Source: Xylaria sp. FL1777
Lineage: Eukaryota; Ascomycota; Sordariomycetes; Xylariales; Xylariaceae
Assembly (NCBI GenBank): GCA_022578965.1
Contig: MU400614.1
Location: 1 to 64,000, forward strand
Direction of reading: 5' to 3'
Length of the DNA stretch: 64,000 nucleotides
This document shows positions 23,736-36,189 of this stretch, piece after piece; the stretch's first letter is position 1; every line of letters starts with the position of its first letter. The position numbers were made by a program, and so were the translations under genes. The notes beneath the pieces were generated by a model. The model was not told where the DNA came from. It saw only the letters and a list, made by a program, of their open reading frames with translations, and did not search any database.

Positions 23736-26350
23736 CTACTCGGCCCCGATCTCTCCTGGCGCCTCCATCCCGAAAGTAGCAGGGTTAAAGTCGAAAGCCG
23801 TGGGATCAGCATCATTGTCATGTAGGAAAGAGTCAAAGTCAAAATCCTGGAGGACATCAGCCGACCCAAGCTCGCTGAATTCCGGTATGCTGGTAAACTA
23901 TTTCTCGTTAGTCATACCCACTTCACAAGGACGAGGTTGATTTACCATGTTGTTGTTGTTTTCCATGCCAGTAAAGTTTATTTGCTCAACTTGGGGAGCT
24001 GCTACAGGCGCAGGTGCGGCTTGCGGTGCGGAAGCCGGTACATTTGCGGTTGGTGGGACAGCCCCAGCATTCTGGCCAGATTTGAAATTTGTTGCCGGAT
24101 TGCTGGGAGTAATAGGGGTTGCTGGTGTCGGAGGCTCCGGATCTTGATTAGCCTCAGGAGCAGGTGTGGCACCGGCAGCTGGTGCCTTATTCTTCTGAGC
24201 CGCGGCCTGAGAGGTATGTTAGCATCTTTTTGGGTAAATTCATCATTCATGATAGTGATGTACCTTGCTTTTGGCACCCTTGGTATCTTTCTTCTTAGGT
24301 GCGGCCTTAGTAGATTGCTGCGGTGTAGGTGGAGCAGCAGTGGTTGTCTGCGGTGATGATGTGTTTGTCCGGCCGTTTCCATTAGCAGGGGGGGCCGGAG
24401 CTGATGGTGGTGGCATTGCTCTCTGTTGTGGCGTTCCTTGAACCTGTGCTTGCGGCCCTTGTGGCCCCTGAGGACCTTGAGGACCTTGAGGTGCCATGCC
24501 ATTGCCATTCGGACCCGGCCACTGCATTTGCTGGGGTCCACCCTGTTGTCTTGCCATCATTTGGGGGTTCATTTGGCTGTTAAATGGCTGACCTGGATGT
24601 GAGCTGGGTGGACGCATGCCCCCATTCATCTGCGCCGCGACCATATTGCCATCTATACCATTCATTCCCTTAAAGAAATTCGGCTGCATATTAGGATCCA
24701 TACCATTTGGCATGAAGTTCATAGCATTTGGCGAGCCTCTTGACTGAGCCCCTTCAGGAAGAGGTGAAGGAATGCCAGTTGGGTTCATCTGGGGGGTTCC
24801 ACGCTTTATCTGTTCGCTCGGGTTAGGGGAGGCGCCCGGTCTTACTCCCTGGGGGGAGGTGTCCTGGAAAGGTTGTCCGTTCGGGCCGGGGGGTCCACCT
24901 GGACCATTAGGCCCGGAGCCGTCGCGGGGGATGCCACCCATACTGTCTTGTTCTTGCCTAGCCATCATAAGCCTCTTCTTGTTCTGTTGCTCCAGTAGCA
25001 TCAGCTGCATCTGGTAGTCTTGAAGGGCATGATTGCTACCACCGCCTTGGGTTGCGCCAGGCCCTCCAGGTCGCATGCCGCCAGGACCCATCTCCTGATA
25101 GAACGCACCAAGAGCCGCCGCATTTTCTGGGCCTTGCGCGATCATGGGTGAACCCTGACCTTGAGGACCACCCGGGTTAGGAACCTGTTTGTTTGGCATT
25201 TGTTGACCATGGTGTTGCTGAAGATTTTGAGAGTACGTTTGGATAGATTTGGCCTGAGTTTGGGCAGACTGTGCTTGAAAATCTCGGAACTGTTGATGAG
25301 TCAGATTAGCGCGAGGGATGCCGTTTGACAAGAGCATTTGCTGAGCCATGGCAGCAGCTTTGGTATCGCCTACTTGCTGTCCCGGCATTCCTTGCTGAGG
25401 TCGTTGCCCATTCATCATATTCGCGTGCTGGGGGTTGAACGGACCCGTTCCTTCCAGTCGGGGCCTTTTACTAGGTGAGGGTGCGTTTTCGGCAGAGCCT
25501 GGCGAAGCAGGGCGATTCTGGCTGCCATCCATATTGGAACCGTCGCGTTGCATCTGGCCCTGTTTGGCGGCTTGGAGCATCTGGATTTGCGGACTACGGA
25601 GCGACGACAGTTAGTTTCTAGGATACTGGCGACTTCTGCTAGCGCAGCTGACATACTTGTTCTGGTTGTTAGCCATGGCGGTCCTGGCTAAGTTGTGTTT
25701 ATTGGGAATCGGCATCCCATTGGCCATGCGCGGCATCATTGGATTGTACATATCAGGTCTCATTTGACGCAACAATTCCTGTTGTTGTGTTTGTCGTAAC
25801 CGGGACTGTTGCTGGAGGGACGTTAGACACGCGGAGGGCAAAGCCAAGACTGCAGGGCGATTAAAAATGTAATTACCTGTGTGTGAGCCACGTATTGGCT
25901 AACATGGGGACTGACACCACCCTTATTACGCTGAGCCGACAACATGTCCCAGAAGAGACAGAACCATTCGTAGAGAAAACAACTATCAGATCCGTTGGGG
26001 ACGTTCGGCGCTGGAAGGTCGCTCGGCCGTTTTGAATCCAAATCGTCTTTGCTGTCAGTGTCCATCGAATCATCTCCAATACCGTTTCCAAGAGCATTGC
26101 CGTTCTCATCGCGACGAGGGCTCTTGTGAACGTTGAGGGCTTGTTCGCTATTGAGCATCGCGCGCGCACAATCGAACATACCCTCTCGTAGGAAATAATC
26201 ATATATGTAGGTGTTCAGATTTGCACGGTTGTTCTCTGGGGGTCGTTGAACTTGGCCAGCGGCAAGAGGGTTGTTTCCCATCATGGCCATGGGTCCACCA
26301 CCGATGGGCCCAGCAGCCATGGGCATATTAGCCATATTGACGTTGTTCAT
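23736..26350 (-). CDS. som1: Som1/SomA/Flo8-type LisH transcriptional regulator (793 aa)
   Basis: Five exons on the minus strand join in frame: 26350-25877, 25811-25657, 25593-24264, 24206-23946, 23897-23736, giving 793 aa. The Met/Gly/Ala-rich N-terminus leads into a LisH motif at about residues 43-75 (NLNTYIYDYFLREGMFDCAR). After it come SKDDLDSKRPSDLPAPNVPN and FLYEWFCLFWDMLSAQR, the conserved block shared with Flo8 and SSDP proteins. A likely nuclear localisation signal, KRPRLE, sits near residue 252. The rest is very rich in Gln, Pro, Gly, Asn and Met and probably disordered, and the C-terminus is acidic and hydrophobic (DVLQDFDFDSFLHDND), resembling an activation domain. In other fungi this family acts below cAMP/PKA in adhesion, conidiation and host infection; that role here is by homology. 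The long leader and promoter lie upstream (26.35-27.4 kb). Confidence 0.92.
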
Positions 26351-29300
26351 GATTCAGGGTCGACAGAGCGAATCTGTCAGGATCCAGAAGAATCAATCGA
26401 GGGGAAGATGCCGAATCAAAATTTCGCATCCGGTTTTATTCCCCAAATCGGAAAACGGGTTGGTATCGAGGCTGCCAATGTTGCGAGGCACGTTTGAAAG
26501 AATGCGGCAACGTGATACGAGTTCCCTGGGATCCTTTCCTTGTCAGCAGAGCGAGAAAGCCTGGCCTGCGGGTCGGAATCGTCGGGGAGTCGGTAGCCAA
26601 GGATGCGTACCAGGCCGGATTGGCAGCGCGTCAACGGTCGCGTAGCTGAGAGCTTTGGGCGCAGATTCCTTATCCAGGAGTCGCTGGAAGGTCGATAACA
26701 CGAAAGGCTCTCTGGCGAACGATTTCAAAGAAGGTGGCGGCGATAACAAGTGAAAACCACAGAAGCGGGTGTTCCTGGTATCCAGTGACTAAGAAATGCG
26801 GTATAAGTAAGATGGGTAAAAGCGGCAACGAGGAATGATAAAAATATGAGTGAAGCAGCAGTAACAGCAGGCGGATTAGAGAATGGGCGAAAAGGAGATG
26901 GATGAAGGGGAGGCGATAATGGGGATGGGGATGGGGCGGTGGTGTGTAAGAGAGTGGTGTGTGGTGAGTTGATTGAATTTGCAGCGGCGGCGAAGGCGAG
27001 GATGGCTAGATGATCTGGTTTGGATGGGATGGCTTCAAGAAGTGTCAGTGGCACCCCAGTGCTGGGCGTACGGTGTACTACCCAGTGCGAGAGATGATGC
27101 TGGTGGTGACAGTACCAGCGTGGGTGCTGTGCTGCTTAGCGCAGTTGGGTGGGGGCTAGGCTGTCAAATGCGCGATCTGACTACTGGGAGAGAAGCGGTC
27201 CTTAACGGCCCAGGTACTTATACAGTTGCAATGAGAAACTTGACGGTGGGTTGGCAACCTCGGACGGTAGCTGCTTTGAAGCAAAAACTGAAGGGGGACT
27301 CACCGCCGCGTACTAGGCAAGTATTTCGGCCTACCATCCGACGAAGGTCGCAGATAGCGAAGGATAGAGGATTGAAGGTATCTCTCTACCTTGCGTAGGG
27401 TAGACAGAGTTGGATGGGATGGGTGAAGGGTTCAACAATAGTGGGCGCGGCCTAAGCTATGCTAGGCGTGAAGTCGGAGGTTCTCCCGACTGGATTGATT
27501 CCAAGCGGGACTCTTGGTTGTCAGGCTACCGAGCTATGTGTGAGAGCAAGGGACTGCTAGGTATCGTACTCTTCTCTCGCGCTCTCTCTCTATCTCGCTA
27601 TAGGGTTGAGTCGCAGCATGGAGTTAGAGGGGGAGGTGGTCATGGAACAATGGACGCGACCCTGGATACAAGCACAGGGTAGTGTGGTAGTGTCCGTGTC
27701 TAGCTAGAGGTACCTGCTTAAGGTAGGCAGTCTAGGTGGTGGATGGGCAGGGAGGGAGGTATCTGTGGGTAGGTTAGGTAGGTTAGGTTAGGTATAGGCA
27801 AGTAGGTCGGTCTGAAATGCCCTCCACAAGGCTGTCGGGGCGGTCGCTTTTGCACGCTCGCTTCTCGCGTACCCTGGTCGGGCAGCCAACCGCTTAGGCG
27901 AATGGACGGTCGCGCGCGAATGCCGATGAGATCAAGTTGCAGACGGACATTCGCCGGGACATCAAAATGCAGCAAGTGTGTCGTCGGGATGTGGAGAGCG
28001 AGGCGGGCGGGAGACTAGCTGGCTGTGTGAATGTGCGAAGAATCGGTTCGGTGGGCTTGTCGTGTGTTGAGCAGAAGGAGGTTGCATTGTGCGGAAGGGA
28101 GGTGATGGCGACCGGCGGTCGGGTGCTTTATGAGAGTGGTTGGGTTCCGCCGCAGGTGGCATTCCATGCATCTACCAATATCTACCAATGCACCTGCCTA
28201 CCTGTGCTGTGCTGTAATGAGTGCGCTGAGCCCCCGGCCTTCTGCCCCGGCCTACCTCCCTACCATGCCCAGTGGAACCCGCCCTACTCTACCATACTTT
28301 CTACCCACCTAGGTAGTACTACATACGTAGGTAGTAGGTAGGTTCATGTTGATTTACATAAACCTCCATATCCAAGTAAGTATACTTACCTAACCCTACC
28401 TACCTACCTACCTACTATTTCTCCCATTATCTACCTACCCAGGTACCTAGGTAGGTATATACATAGACATATGGACCTATGTATTCCAATTTTCTTAAGA
28501 CAAGCACGGAAGCAGAATGCAATGGTACCTTTAATGTTGGTATTTCCTTAAACTTTATAACTACCTCCTACGCAATGTTGTATGAGGCAATCTCTCTCCT
28601 CGGTGCTTATGCATTTTACAATTTTACATATCGTGACAACTTACAGCAACTAGTAGGTACCCATCAGCCAATGTAATCTTGTGATACCTTTAGATCATAG
28701 GCCCCTTGCGTCGAATCGATAGGTATTCTGGATTTGCTAGAGTGTTATCATAAGATGCGGTAGAAAAAGCCTTGGACAGAGAGGCCTGCTAGGACCTCTT
28801 TTTGAGCTGTACCTAGCGTACTGTGACACAGTGTGGAAAACTACTCAAGTACTTCTGTACAACCAAAGAGCCCCAGCTGGGCGAATATCTCAGCACGGGG
28901 GAGTAGGTATCCCTTGATATATATCTTGGCTTGGTGACCATCCCACCTGTGGAAACACGTGGTTAGGTGCCTACAGGTAGGTACCTAGAAGCCTTCAGCT
29001 TATGCCTATTAGCTAATAACTTCCAGGTGTACAATATTGTTTAGTTATATATACTGAGAAATATATTGGTTATATGCAGTAGATAATAATCATGGCAATT
29101 GCACTTAGTCTAATAGCATAACTTATCTGCATCAATTCTAATGTTCAGCACTCAAGAATTTGATCAAAGATACCTCCTAGGTACCTAGGTACATCAAGGT
29201 TCCATGCATGTGCTCTTCAATCTAAACTTCTTATCAACGTTAGACCTTTCCCGCGAGATAATATGCAATAAGACCGCCTAGCATACAAACCGCTCTTGTG

Positions 29301-29447
29301 CTTTCCCCCACTACCCCGCCACCTTATGGCTCCCAACTTTCTTTTAGAGTTCCAAGCAAGTTGACTCACATGAAGTTTAGCTTCTCCTATCGTCAAAAAA
29401 CAGAGCAACTGCAGACGACCGCTTCACAGTAAGCCTAATACCGCAGA
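26351..29447. other. Divergent intergenic region between som1 and prolyl-tRNA synthetase genes
   Basis: About 3.1 kb. The first 1.5 kb is G-rich on the plus strand and likely carries the som1 promoter and 5' leader. Dense TACC/GGTA repeats lie at 27.70-27.80 and 28.30-28.46 kb, with more at about 28.97 and 29.18 kb. The longest frames (26973-27398 +, 141 codons; 27937-28341 +, 134 codons) have skewed low-complexity translations and overlap frames on the other strand, so they are not called. Confidence 0.6.
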
Positions 29448-31555
29448 ATGGGCCCTCCCCCTACTCAAGCGAATAGCAAGAAGGCCCCTGTGGTTCCTCT
29501 CAACAATGGCATCTCCGTCACGAAGGAAGCCAACTTCCCTCAGTGGTATCAAGAAGTTGTCACCAAGTGCGAGTTGGTAGAGTACTATACAGAGGTGGGT
29601 TAGTCCTCGTTATGAAGCCGGCAGATTGCTAAATTCCATGCGCAGATTTCGGGCTTTTACATTCTTCGACGTGAGCGGTCCCCTCTTTTCCTCTTACAGG
29701 CCCTGCTTTTATGCTGACGAGTTGCTCTTAAAAGCATCGGCGATGCACATCTGGAATACAATCCGAACATGGTTCCAGGATAGAATCGAGCGCATGGGTG
29801 TAGAGGAGACGAGCTTCCCTATGTTTTTGTCTGCCAAGTCTCTAGAGAAGGAGAAGGAGCACGTGGAAGGATTTGCCCCGGAACTAGCTTGGGTAACGAA
29901 GGCTGGTGATAAGGACTTGGAGGTTCCTGTCGCGGTACGGCCGACTTCCGAGGCCGTCATGTATCCATACTATGCGAAATGGATTCGTTCGCATCGGGAC
30001 CTGCCTTTCCGCTTGAACCAGTGGAACTCGGTGGTAGGCAAACTACGATTGTTGTGTTCTTATCACGATTGTGGCTGATTTCCTCTAGGTACGATGGGAA
30101 GCAAAGCAAACGACACCATTCCTACGCGCGCGAGAATTTATGTGGCAAGAAGGGCACACTGCTCATCTAACCGAAGACCTCGCAGCTCAAGAGGTTCTAG
30201 AGATACTTGAACTCTATGCGGGTGTCTATGAGCAACTATTGGCAGTGCCTGTCGTTCGTGGCAAGTATGTAGTCAGCTTGTTTCATTTTTGCTCGTCCTG
30301 GGTATCAACTCCTGCTCACATTGGCATTTCATAGGAAGACAGAAAACGAGAAATTCGCCGGCGGATATTGGACATCGACATGTGAAGGATTTATCCCTTC
30401 GACGGGACGCGGTATACAAGGAGCAACATCTCAGTATGTGTATTAAGCCTCTGTTAAAACTATGCTAATGTAATTATTTTCAAGTGCTCTCGGCCAGAAC
30501 TTCAGCAAGATGTTCGATATTACAGTAGAGGATCCTAACCAGAAGGGGGAGAAGATCTTCGTCTGGCAGAACTCCTGGTGCGTCTATCTCTTTCGAGTCT
30601 CATGTCAATATGCTCATAAACCTTGTAGGGGATTATCAACTCGCGTAATCGGTGTCATGGTTATGATACATGGGGATGACAAGGGTCTTGTCCTCCCACC
30701 TCGAGTTTCCAAATTCCAAGTGGTCATAATACCGGTTGGAATCACGGCTAAAACTAGTCTCGAGGTGCGAGAGAACCTAGTAAAACAAGTTCAAGGGTTG
30801 GCGGATAGTTTGAAGGAGAACAAAGTGCGCACTGAGGTCGATAACCGGGAAGGCTAGTAAGTACGCTGACTCTACTATTGTACTACCCTGCCAATGCACT
30901 ACTTATCTGTGCCATTCCCCCACCGCAGCGTTTGGAGGTGATTTCGATATCTACCTAACTAACAAAATTTTCCCACTTGGAAAGTACTCCTGGATTCAAA
31001 TTCGCGGATTGGGAGATGAAGGGCGTGCCCCTTCGGCTTGAGTTTGGACCGAAAGATGCTGCGAATTCCGTTGTCACCTACTCGCGCCGTGATACTGGCT
31101 TTAAAGGCACGATTCCACTTGCAGAAGTAGCATCACAAGTTCCGGCCCTTCTCGAGAAGATCCAGCAGGATATGTACGACAAGGCAAACGCATACTTTAC
31201 ATCCCACCGGCTTATCCTTGACGACTGGGCCAAAGTAGTACCGGCGCTTGATGCGCGCAACGTGGTGCTAATTCCATTTTGCGGTGAGCCGTCTTGCGAG
31301 GAGCGGATTAAGGAAACAACCAAAAGTGATGAGCACAGGGAGCTCGGACCTGATGGCAAACCGCAACCAAGCATGGGCATGAAGAGCCTCTGCGTTCCTT
31401 TTGACCAGGTACGTTTGTGCTGGTTCCCAGTTGGTCAATAGCTACTGACACTATTCTTCTAGCCTTCTGGTATTGTTCAGGGTGAGACAAAATGTCTAAA
31501 TCCTGAGTGTGGAAGTTTCGCAAAATCATGGGTAATGTTCGGTAGAAGCTATTAG
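29448..31555 (+). CDS. Prolyl-tRNA synthetase, eukaryotic/archaeal type (527 aa)
   Basis: Nine exons join in frame: 29448-29594, 29646-29670, 29735-30033, 30089-30264, 30335-30433, 30485-30577, 30629-30856, 30985-31408, 31463-31555. Exon 2 is only 25 nt; its intron ends at AAAAG (29734), not the earlier CTTACAG, because only this restores ILRPSAMHIW in register with ILRPWAYAIW of the family. The product charges tRNA-Pro with proline in the cytosol. Class II landmarks are [34 protein letters not shown], motif 2 [36 protein letters not shown] and motif 3 region [20 protein letters not shown]. The C-terminal zinc-domain remnant ([17 protein letters not shown]) ends with the hallmark Tyr (FGRSY). 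It begins almost directly at the catalytic core, without the extra N-terminal editing-like domain of yeast cytosolic ProRS. Whether it is the only copy cannot be told. Confidence 0.93.
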
Positions 31556-33531
31556 AGCTTTCGTTATAGAGATGACCAAAGCGTACTGCCACCTAGCTCC
31601 CTTTGAGTCCTACAGAGTTTCAGGAAGCCCAGTAAAGTTATTCACGCGTCCGCGTGTGCACTGTACTGTAATAAATGCGAATGCTATTCCAATATTCCCG
31701 TTACAAGCTTTGTAAGTGCAGCTATAGCTGGCCCCGTGCTTTCTTAGTACGTCTAACGACACCACTTTAAGGGAATAAAAAAACTCAAAAGAAACTTCAG
31801 AAACCAGATCTTCAAGCACAACGTAAAGTGAGCCTCAGTTTATTAACTATATAGGATGTAGCAATGTTTCTAGAGAAATAGCACAGCTATGACAACATGC
31901 AAGATCCATAATCTACTTAGAAACTTTCAACTTTCAAATCAGTTTGTTCCTACTAGGCATCTTCCGGTTCAAGATATGTACCTATGCACTTATAGGAGTC
32001 GCTCGCTCTTATTAGGTATGGTCCCTGCACCTACCTCTCTTTCCAATACAACTTCTTTCCCTCAATTTCTTACTGGCAGTACATTACCTGCTTAGGTACA
32101 TGTAGGTAGGTAGGTGGATACATCTGTAGAAGTACTATTCCAAGTGCCTACCTACCTAGACCTAGGGGACCACGCGAAAGATGAAAGCTTGATTGCTACT
32201 TAGGTACCTGCCAGCTCCCTTTGGGCGTATTTTCTAGTCCAGACCCCACATTATATTAACTTGGCATCCTCGAATAGAATACAGTTAAATTAGGAATAGT
32301 CCCTACCTGGTACCTACATAGTGACTTGCCGACTGGAACGGAAAGGTCATTAGCTCGAACAACAACCTACAGTACAACGCTTCTCTAAGTACTTAGAATC
32401 GACAGTAGCTATTTAACTTCTTTCAATCTCAAATCACTCACATGATTTCCGTCTTTTCCCTCGTTAACGTACAATGAAAATAGATATCCTCTATGGATTA
32501 TGGAAATCTACCTATATGAGGTTAATGCTTTATACATAGGTTGCTTCATATATAATAATCAGTGTCTACTTACCCTATGTACCTGTAGGTATGGTTTGAT
32601 AATCTTCTTGTCAAAGTTAAGTTGGCCTAATTTCTACGCAAAACTCCTATGGCTCTATTGAACTATATCTAGTGAGTTGGGTTCGATTCATAAGAGCGCT
32701 GCTGGTTTTCGCTAATGAGCACATTTATGGATAGTATGGTGAGAGATCTCCCATCAACATGGGACGCTAAAAAGACGGCGGCAGAACACCAACGCAGGAA
32801 CGCTGCATTGACGCATTAACGCATTGACCTACCTATTACATGCTTACACCAGCTAGGTAGCTCGGAGGTCGTGATATCACTAACCAGTTGCCTCATTTTA
32901 GTTGAATTTGCCATTTATCTCTGTTGGATTGACTTACTTGATACTCACTCTGATGTGGATTTCATCATCTGACGGCTGTTGCAAGGAAGCAAGACAAACC
33001 GAGGTTGACGTTAAATTACCGTAATTGGCGGGTATCAACAATATAAGCTCGCCGTCTGCCGGCACCGGCGCCAGTCAATTATGCTTCGGGGGTGAGCCCA
33101 AAACACCTAGATAGGCGGTGTATCCCGTCCGTCTGTCCCCCATAAGCCTACTCCTTTCTCGTAACGGAATTAGGAACCGAATTCCTTGGGAAGGTATTGA
33201 CTACAGGAGCTGGTCGAGTTGTCCTGCTTCACCGTAGCTCCCATAGCCGAGATAATAGTAAGTGTAATGTAGTGTAGTGGGTATATTACGTGGCACTAGA
33301 CATACGTTAACGCAAATGTAGAGTGAAGTCGATACCACTACGCCAGGCGTAATGAAGAACTATCTAGACATCTACGTAAACTAAACCCTACAGCGCCTTT
33401 TGTCATTCAATACCTAATGCCATGGGTTGTACGATTTAAATTCGCTTAGAAAGCCACGCGAAAGGACTCATCGACTCGACATAAACGAAAATAAATCGAA
33501 ATTCATAGGCTAGTTAATCATTATTCGGGTT
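31556..33531. other. Intergenic region between convergent ProRS and Bet3 genes
   Basis: Nearly 2 kb between two 3' ends with no open frame longer than about 80 codons. AT-rich with scattered TACC/GGTA repeats (about 32.09-32.20 kb). Nothing else recognised. Confidence 0.75.
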
Positions 33532-34316
33532 TTAGTCGTCCTCCGGCGGTAGTTCGTCGTCAATATACCGGATCAGCGAGACCCGCATCTCTGTGGTATC
33601 ATTACCTCTTAACACGTCGCTAATGAAGTGTGCCTCGACCTGCATCTGCACCATCTCCAACGCTCCTCGCAACACGCCGCAGAATATATTGGAGTACCAT
33701 AGCTCGTCCTGTGCTCGGCCGTCATCGGGCAATTCGACAAAATCTGCAAGGGGATTCTCTTCAAATATCAACGAGAACTGCTTATTATCGCTCGTCCAGT
33801 TTGTGACCGTCGGGGTGATGTTGAGGAAAATCTTGAACCCGACCTACCGACGCACACGATTAGCGGGCTGTCATCTTGAAAAGGATCGTGGCAATCAAGA
33901 GTTCCTTCAGTACCTTGGCGAGCATATCAGCCGTCTCTCGGAAATTGCTACATCGCCGCATAGTATTCGATTTGGCAAGATAATCTTCTATTAGTCGTAG
34001 ACCGATGTTATACCCCATCTTATCGAGCTGCTTGTTGACCTGGACGTAATCTCCGTCAAAGTCTTTGCACAACTGCGCGACTATAGTACCGTAGGTCAAG
34101 ACGACAAGTTCGGCGTTCACCTTATCTACGCGGCCCCTTTTTGAATCCTGCGTGAGGATCGTATTCGATGACGGTTACGGAGAGAGGACAGTGAGATAGA
34201 TGAACTTACTTCCATATCCTGTCATCGTTCAGTAGGTCATTCTTGATCAGTTGTAAGTAGACGGTGTGTCTGGAGACCTACTCTTCGCCCACACGGGCAG
34301 CTTTGCTGGCTGACAT
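33532..34316 (-). CDS. bet3: TRAPP complex subunit Bet3 (192 aa)
   Basis: Four exons on the minus strand: 34316-34282, 34218-34210 (a 9-nt microexon), 34136-33914, 33843-33532, giving 192 aa. The microexon supplies the end of EEIWK, which, with acceptor AAAAAG at 34137, restores VGEEIWKGRVDKVNAEL in register with yeast Bet3. Without it the conserved N-terminal helix is broken or a stop is read. Bet3 is a core TRAPP subunit that tethers ER-to-Golgi vesicles and helps activate the Rab Ypt1. Seen here: TYGTIVAQLCKDF, MGYNIGLRLIEDYLAK, Cys77 in RRCSNF (the position of the buried acylated cysteine in the family), GFKIFLNITPTVTNW, LWYSNIFCGVLRGALEMVQM and the DDELPPEDD end. It is divergent from the U5-40K gene, 607 bp apart. 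Confidence 0.93.
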
Positions 34317-34923
34317 GCTCGGCTCGCGAGCTATAGGTGGGGCTAAGTTAAATCATGGACGGTGTTTTTGGTATGATGTAGAATGTGAGTGTAGTAGAGG
34401 CGAGATGATTAGGTAGGTATGGAGGGCTGGCCGCTTAAGCTGATGTAGGTACTTACTAACACCTCGGAGTGTAAGCACGATGCGGCGGCAGTATTCGGGC
34501 GGTGAGCAACTAAGTACAGAACTCTAAACCCCTGGTTACTGCCCCGCCATGCATTAGGTACCTACTGCGTACTAAGTAGGTAGGTAGTGTGGTAAGTCCC
34601 GATACTGCGGAACATCCTTGCTCCGCTATATTTCAATTGAGCTCGAGCTGAGATTCCTACCTAGGTAGTTCCTAGTTCGGCCCGCAACTAAAGTTCGAGC
34701 TTTCTGTCCATCTAGATAGTAGGTATCTACCTACCCATCGCAGAGTGAACCAATATTACTTCAACCAAAGCTCAAATTGTTCTTGCCGAGTTCCCGTAAC
34801 CAAGTAACCCTTCCGCTTAATACAACTACAAGCTTACTCCCGTTTCGAATCGGACAAGTGTCTGCTTTTGACTTTGATGTCGAGCCGACGACTATACGAA
34901 AAACAACTCGAGACCTAATCAAC
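34317..34923. promoter_or_regulatory. Bidirectional promoter region of bet3 and U5-40K genes
   Basis: A 607-bp region between two divergent housekeeping starts. TACC/GGTA repeats lie at about 34.56-34.59 and 34.65-34.73 kb. No TATA box in a convincing position; the role is inferred from gene orientation. Confidence 0.5.
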
Positions 34924-36189
34924 ATGTCCGCCGAAAAGAGACCTGCTGCCGACGACGCGGGCGCGGGCCAGTTAGTAGTCAAGCGGCAGAAACCAGGTAC
35001 AAGCACTGCGCTCTCAAGACGCGATGGCACATCCGGTAGCAGTGCCTTGGTGCAGTCAGTACGTTCTTCAAACTTGCGACTGCCAATGCCCTGATGAACT
35101 TCACAATAACAGCTATCCATTATAGACCATAAGGACAAGTAATCTCGAGGCTCCGCTTATGGAGCTTGGTGGCCATGCGGGAGAGATCTTTTCAGCCAAG
35201 TTCGATCCTACTGGAAATTTGATCGCGTCTGGGTCTATGGACAGGGATATATGTGCGCCACGTCCCTCTTTCCATTCTGTCGTGCGTCTTGTATTTTACA
35301 CGTGTAGTTGCTGATAATGACTGGCAGTGCTATGGAAATCCTCCGGTGCTTGCGAAAACTACGGCGTCTTGACCGGTCATAAAGGAGCAGTCCTCGATTT
35401 ACAATGGTCTCGAGACTCCGAAATTCTCTACTCTGCTTCGGCCGACATGCATCTCGCGAGTTGGGATCTGACATCGGGCACCAGAATACGGCGATACGTG
35501 GGCCACGAAGAGGTTATAAATGCTATAGACACCAGCAAGCGGGGTGAAGAGCTCCTGATTAGTGCGAGTGACGATGGCACGGTTGGCATTTGGGATCCTC
35601 GTACAAAAACCGCTGTGGACCATATCGAGACCGACTTCCCGATTACTGCTGTTGCAGTGTCTGAAGCTGGCAATGAAATATATTCCGGCGGTATCGACAA
35701 TGATATCAAGGTTTGGGATTTGCGGAAGAAGGCTGTTGTATATTCCATGTTGGGCCATAACGACACAATCACTAGTTTACGTGTCTCTCCTGACTCTCAA
35801 TCACTTCTATCTTACGCACATGACTCAACAGCGAAGACCTGGGATATCCGGCCATTTGCCCCGACGGAACGACACATCCGAACTTTTGATGGGGCGCAAA
35901 TGGGTATTGAAAAAAATTTAATTCGGGCGAGCTGGGATAAAGCTGGCAAGAAGATTGCAGTCGGAGCCGGAGATGGAACTGTTGTTATCTGGTCGAATGA
36001 CAATGGGAAGCTGCTGTACAAGCTTCCCGGTCATAAGGGCACTGTGAACTGCGCTGAGTTCACCCCAAATGATGAACCAATCAGTGAGTTGGCCTAGAAC
36101 TGCACTGTCTTGATCCTTCTTTGACTAATTACCTTTCAGTTTTGTCGGCGTCTTCAGATCGTCGAATGCTCCTCGGAGAGCTTCGGTGA
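34924..36189 (+). CDS. U5 snRNP 40-kDa WD40 protein homologue (355 aa)
   Basis: Four exons join in frame: 34924-35058, 35126-35252, 35328-36083, 36140-36189, giving 355 aa. The N-terminal 45 residues are basic and disordered (KRPAADDAGAGQLVVKRQK, a nuclear-type stretch). Seven WD repeats follow, starting MELGGHAGEIFSAKFDPTGN and then GHKGAVLDLQWSRDSE, GHEEVINAIDTSKRGE, DFPITAVAVSEAGN, GHNDTITSLRVSPDSQ, LIRASWDKAGKKIAVGAGDG and GHKGTVNCAEFTPND, closing with ILSASSDRRMLLGEL. Length and the ASGSMDRDILLW, SGGIDNDIKVWDLR and YAHDSTAKTWDIRPF signatures fit the spliceosomal U5-40K (SNRNP40/WDR57) family, a scaffold in the U5 snRNP near Prp8. Another seven-blade WD protein is less likely. Confidence 0.9.

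Noticed and set aside
24002..24541. Long open frame of 179 codons overlapping the som1 exons
   Set aside because: Composition shadow of the Gln/Pro/Gly-rich som1 coding sequence; the som1 frame joins cleanly across all exons and matches a known family.
26973..27398. 141-codon frame upstream of som1
   Set aside because: Low-complexity translation, overlaps the probable som1 promoter and leader, no motif or splice partner.
32670..32700. GGTTCGATTCA resembling a tRNA B box
   Set aside because: No A box or acceptor stem at tRNA spacing; no cloverleaf can be drawn.
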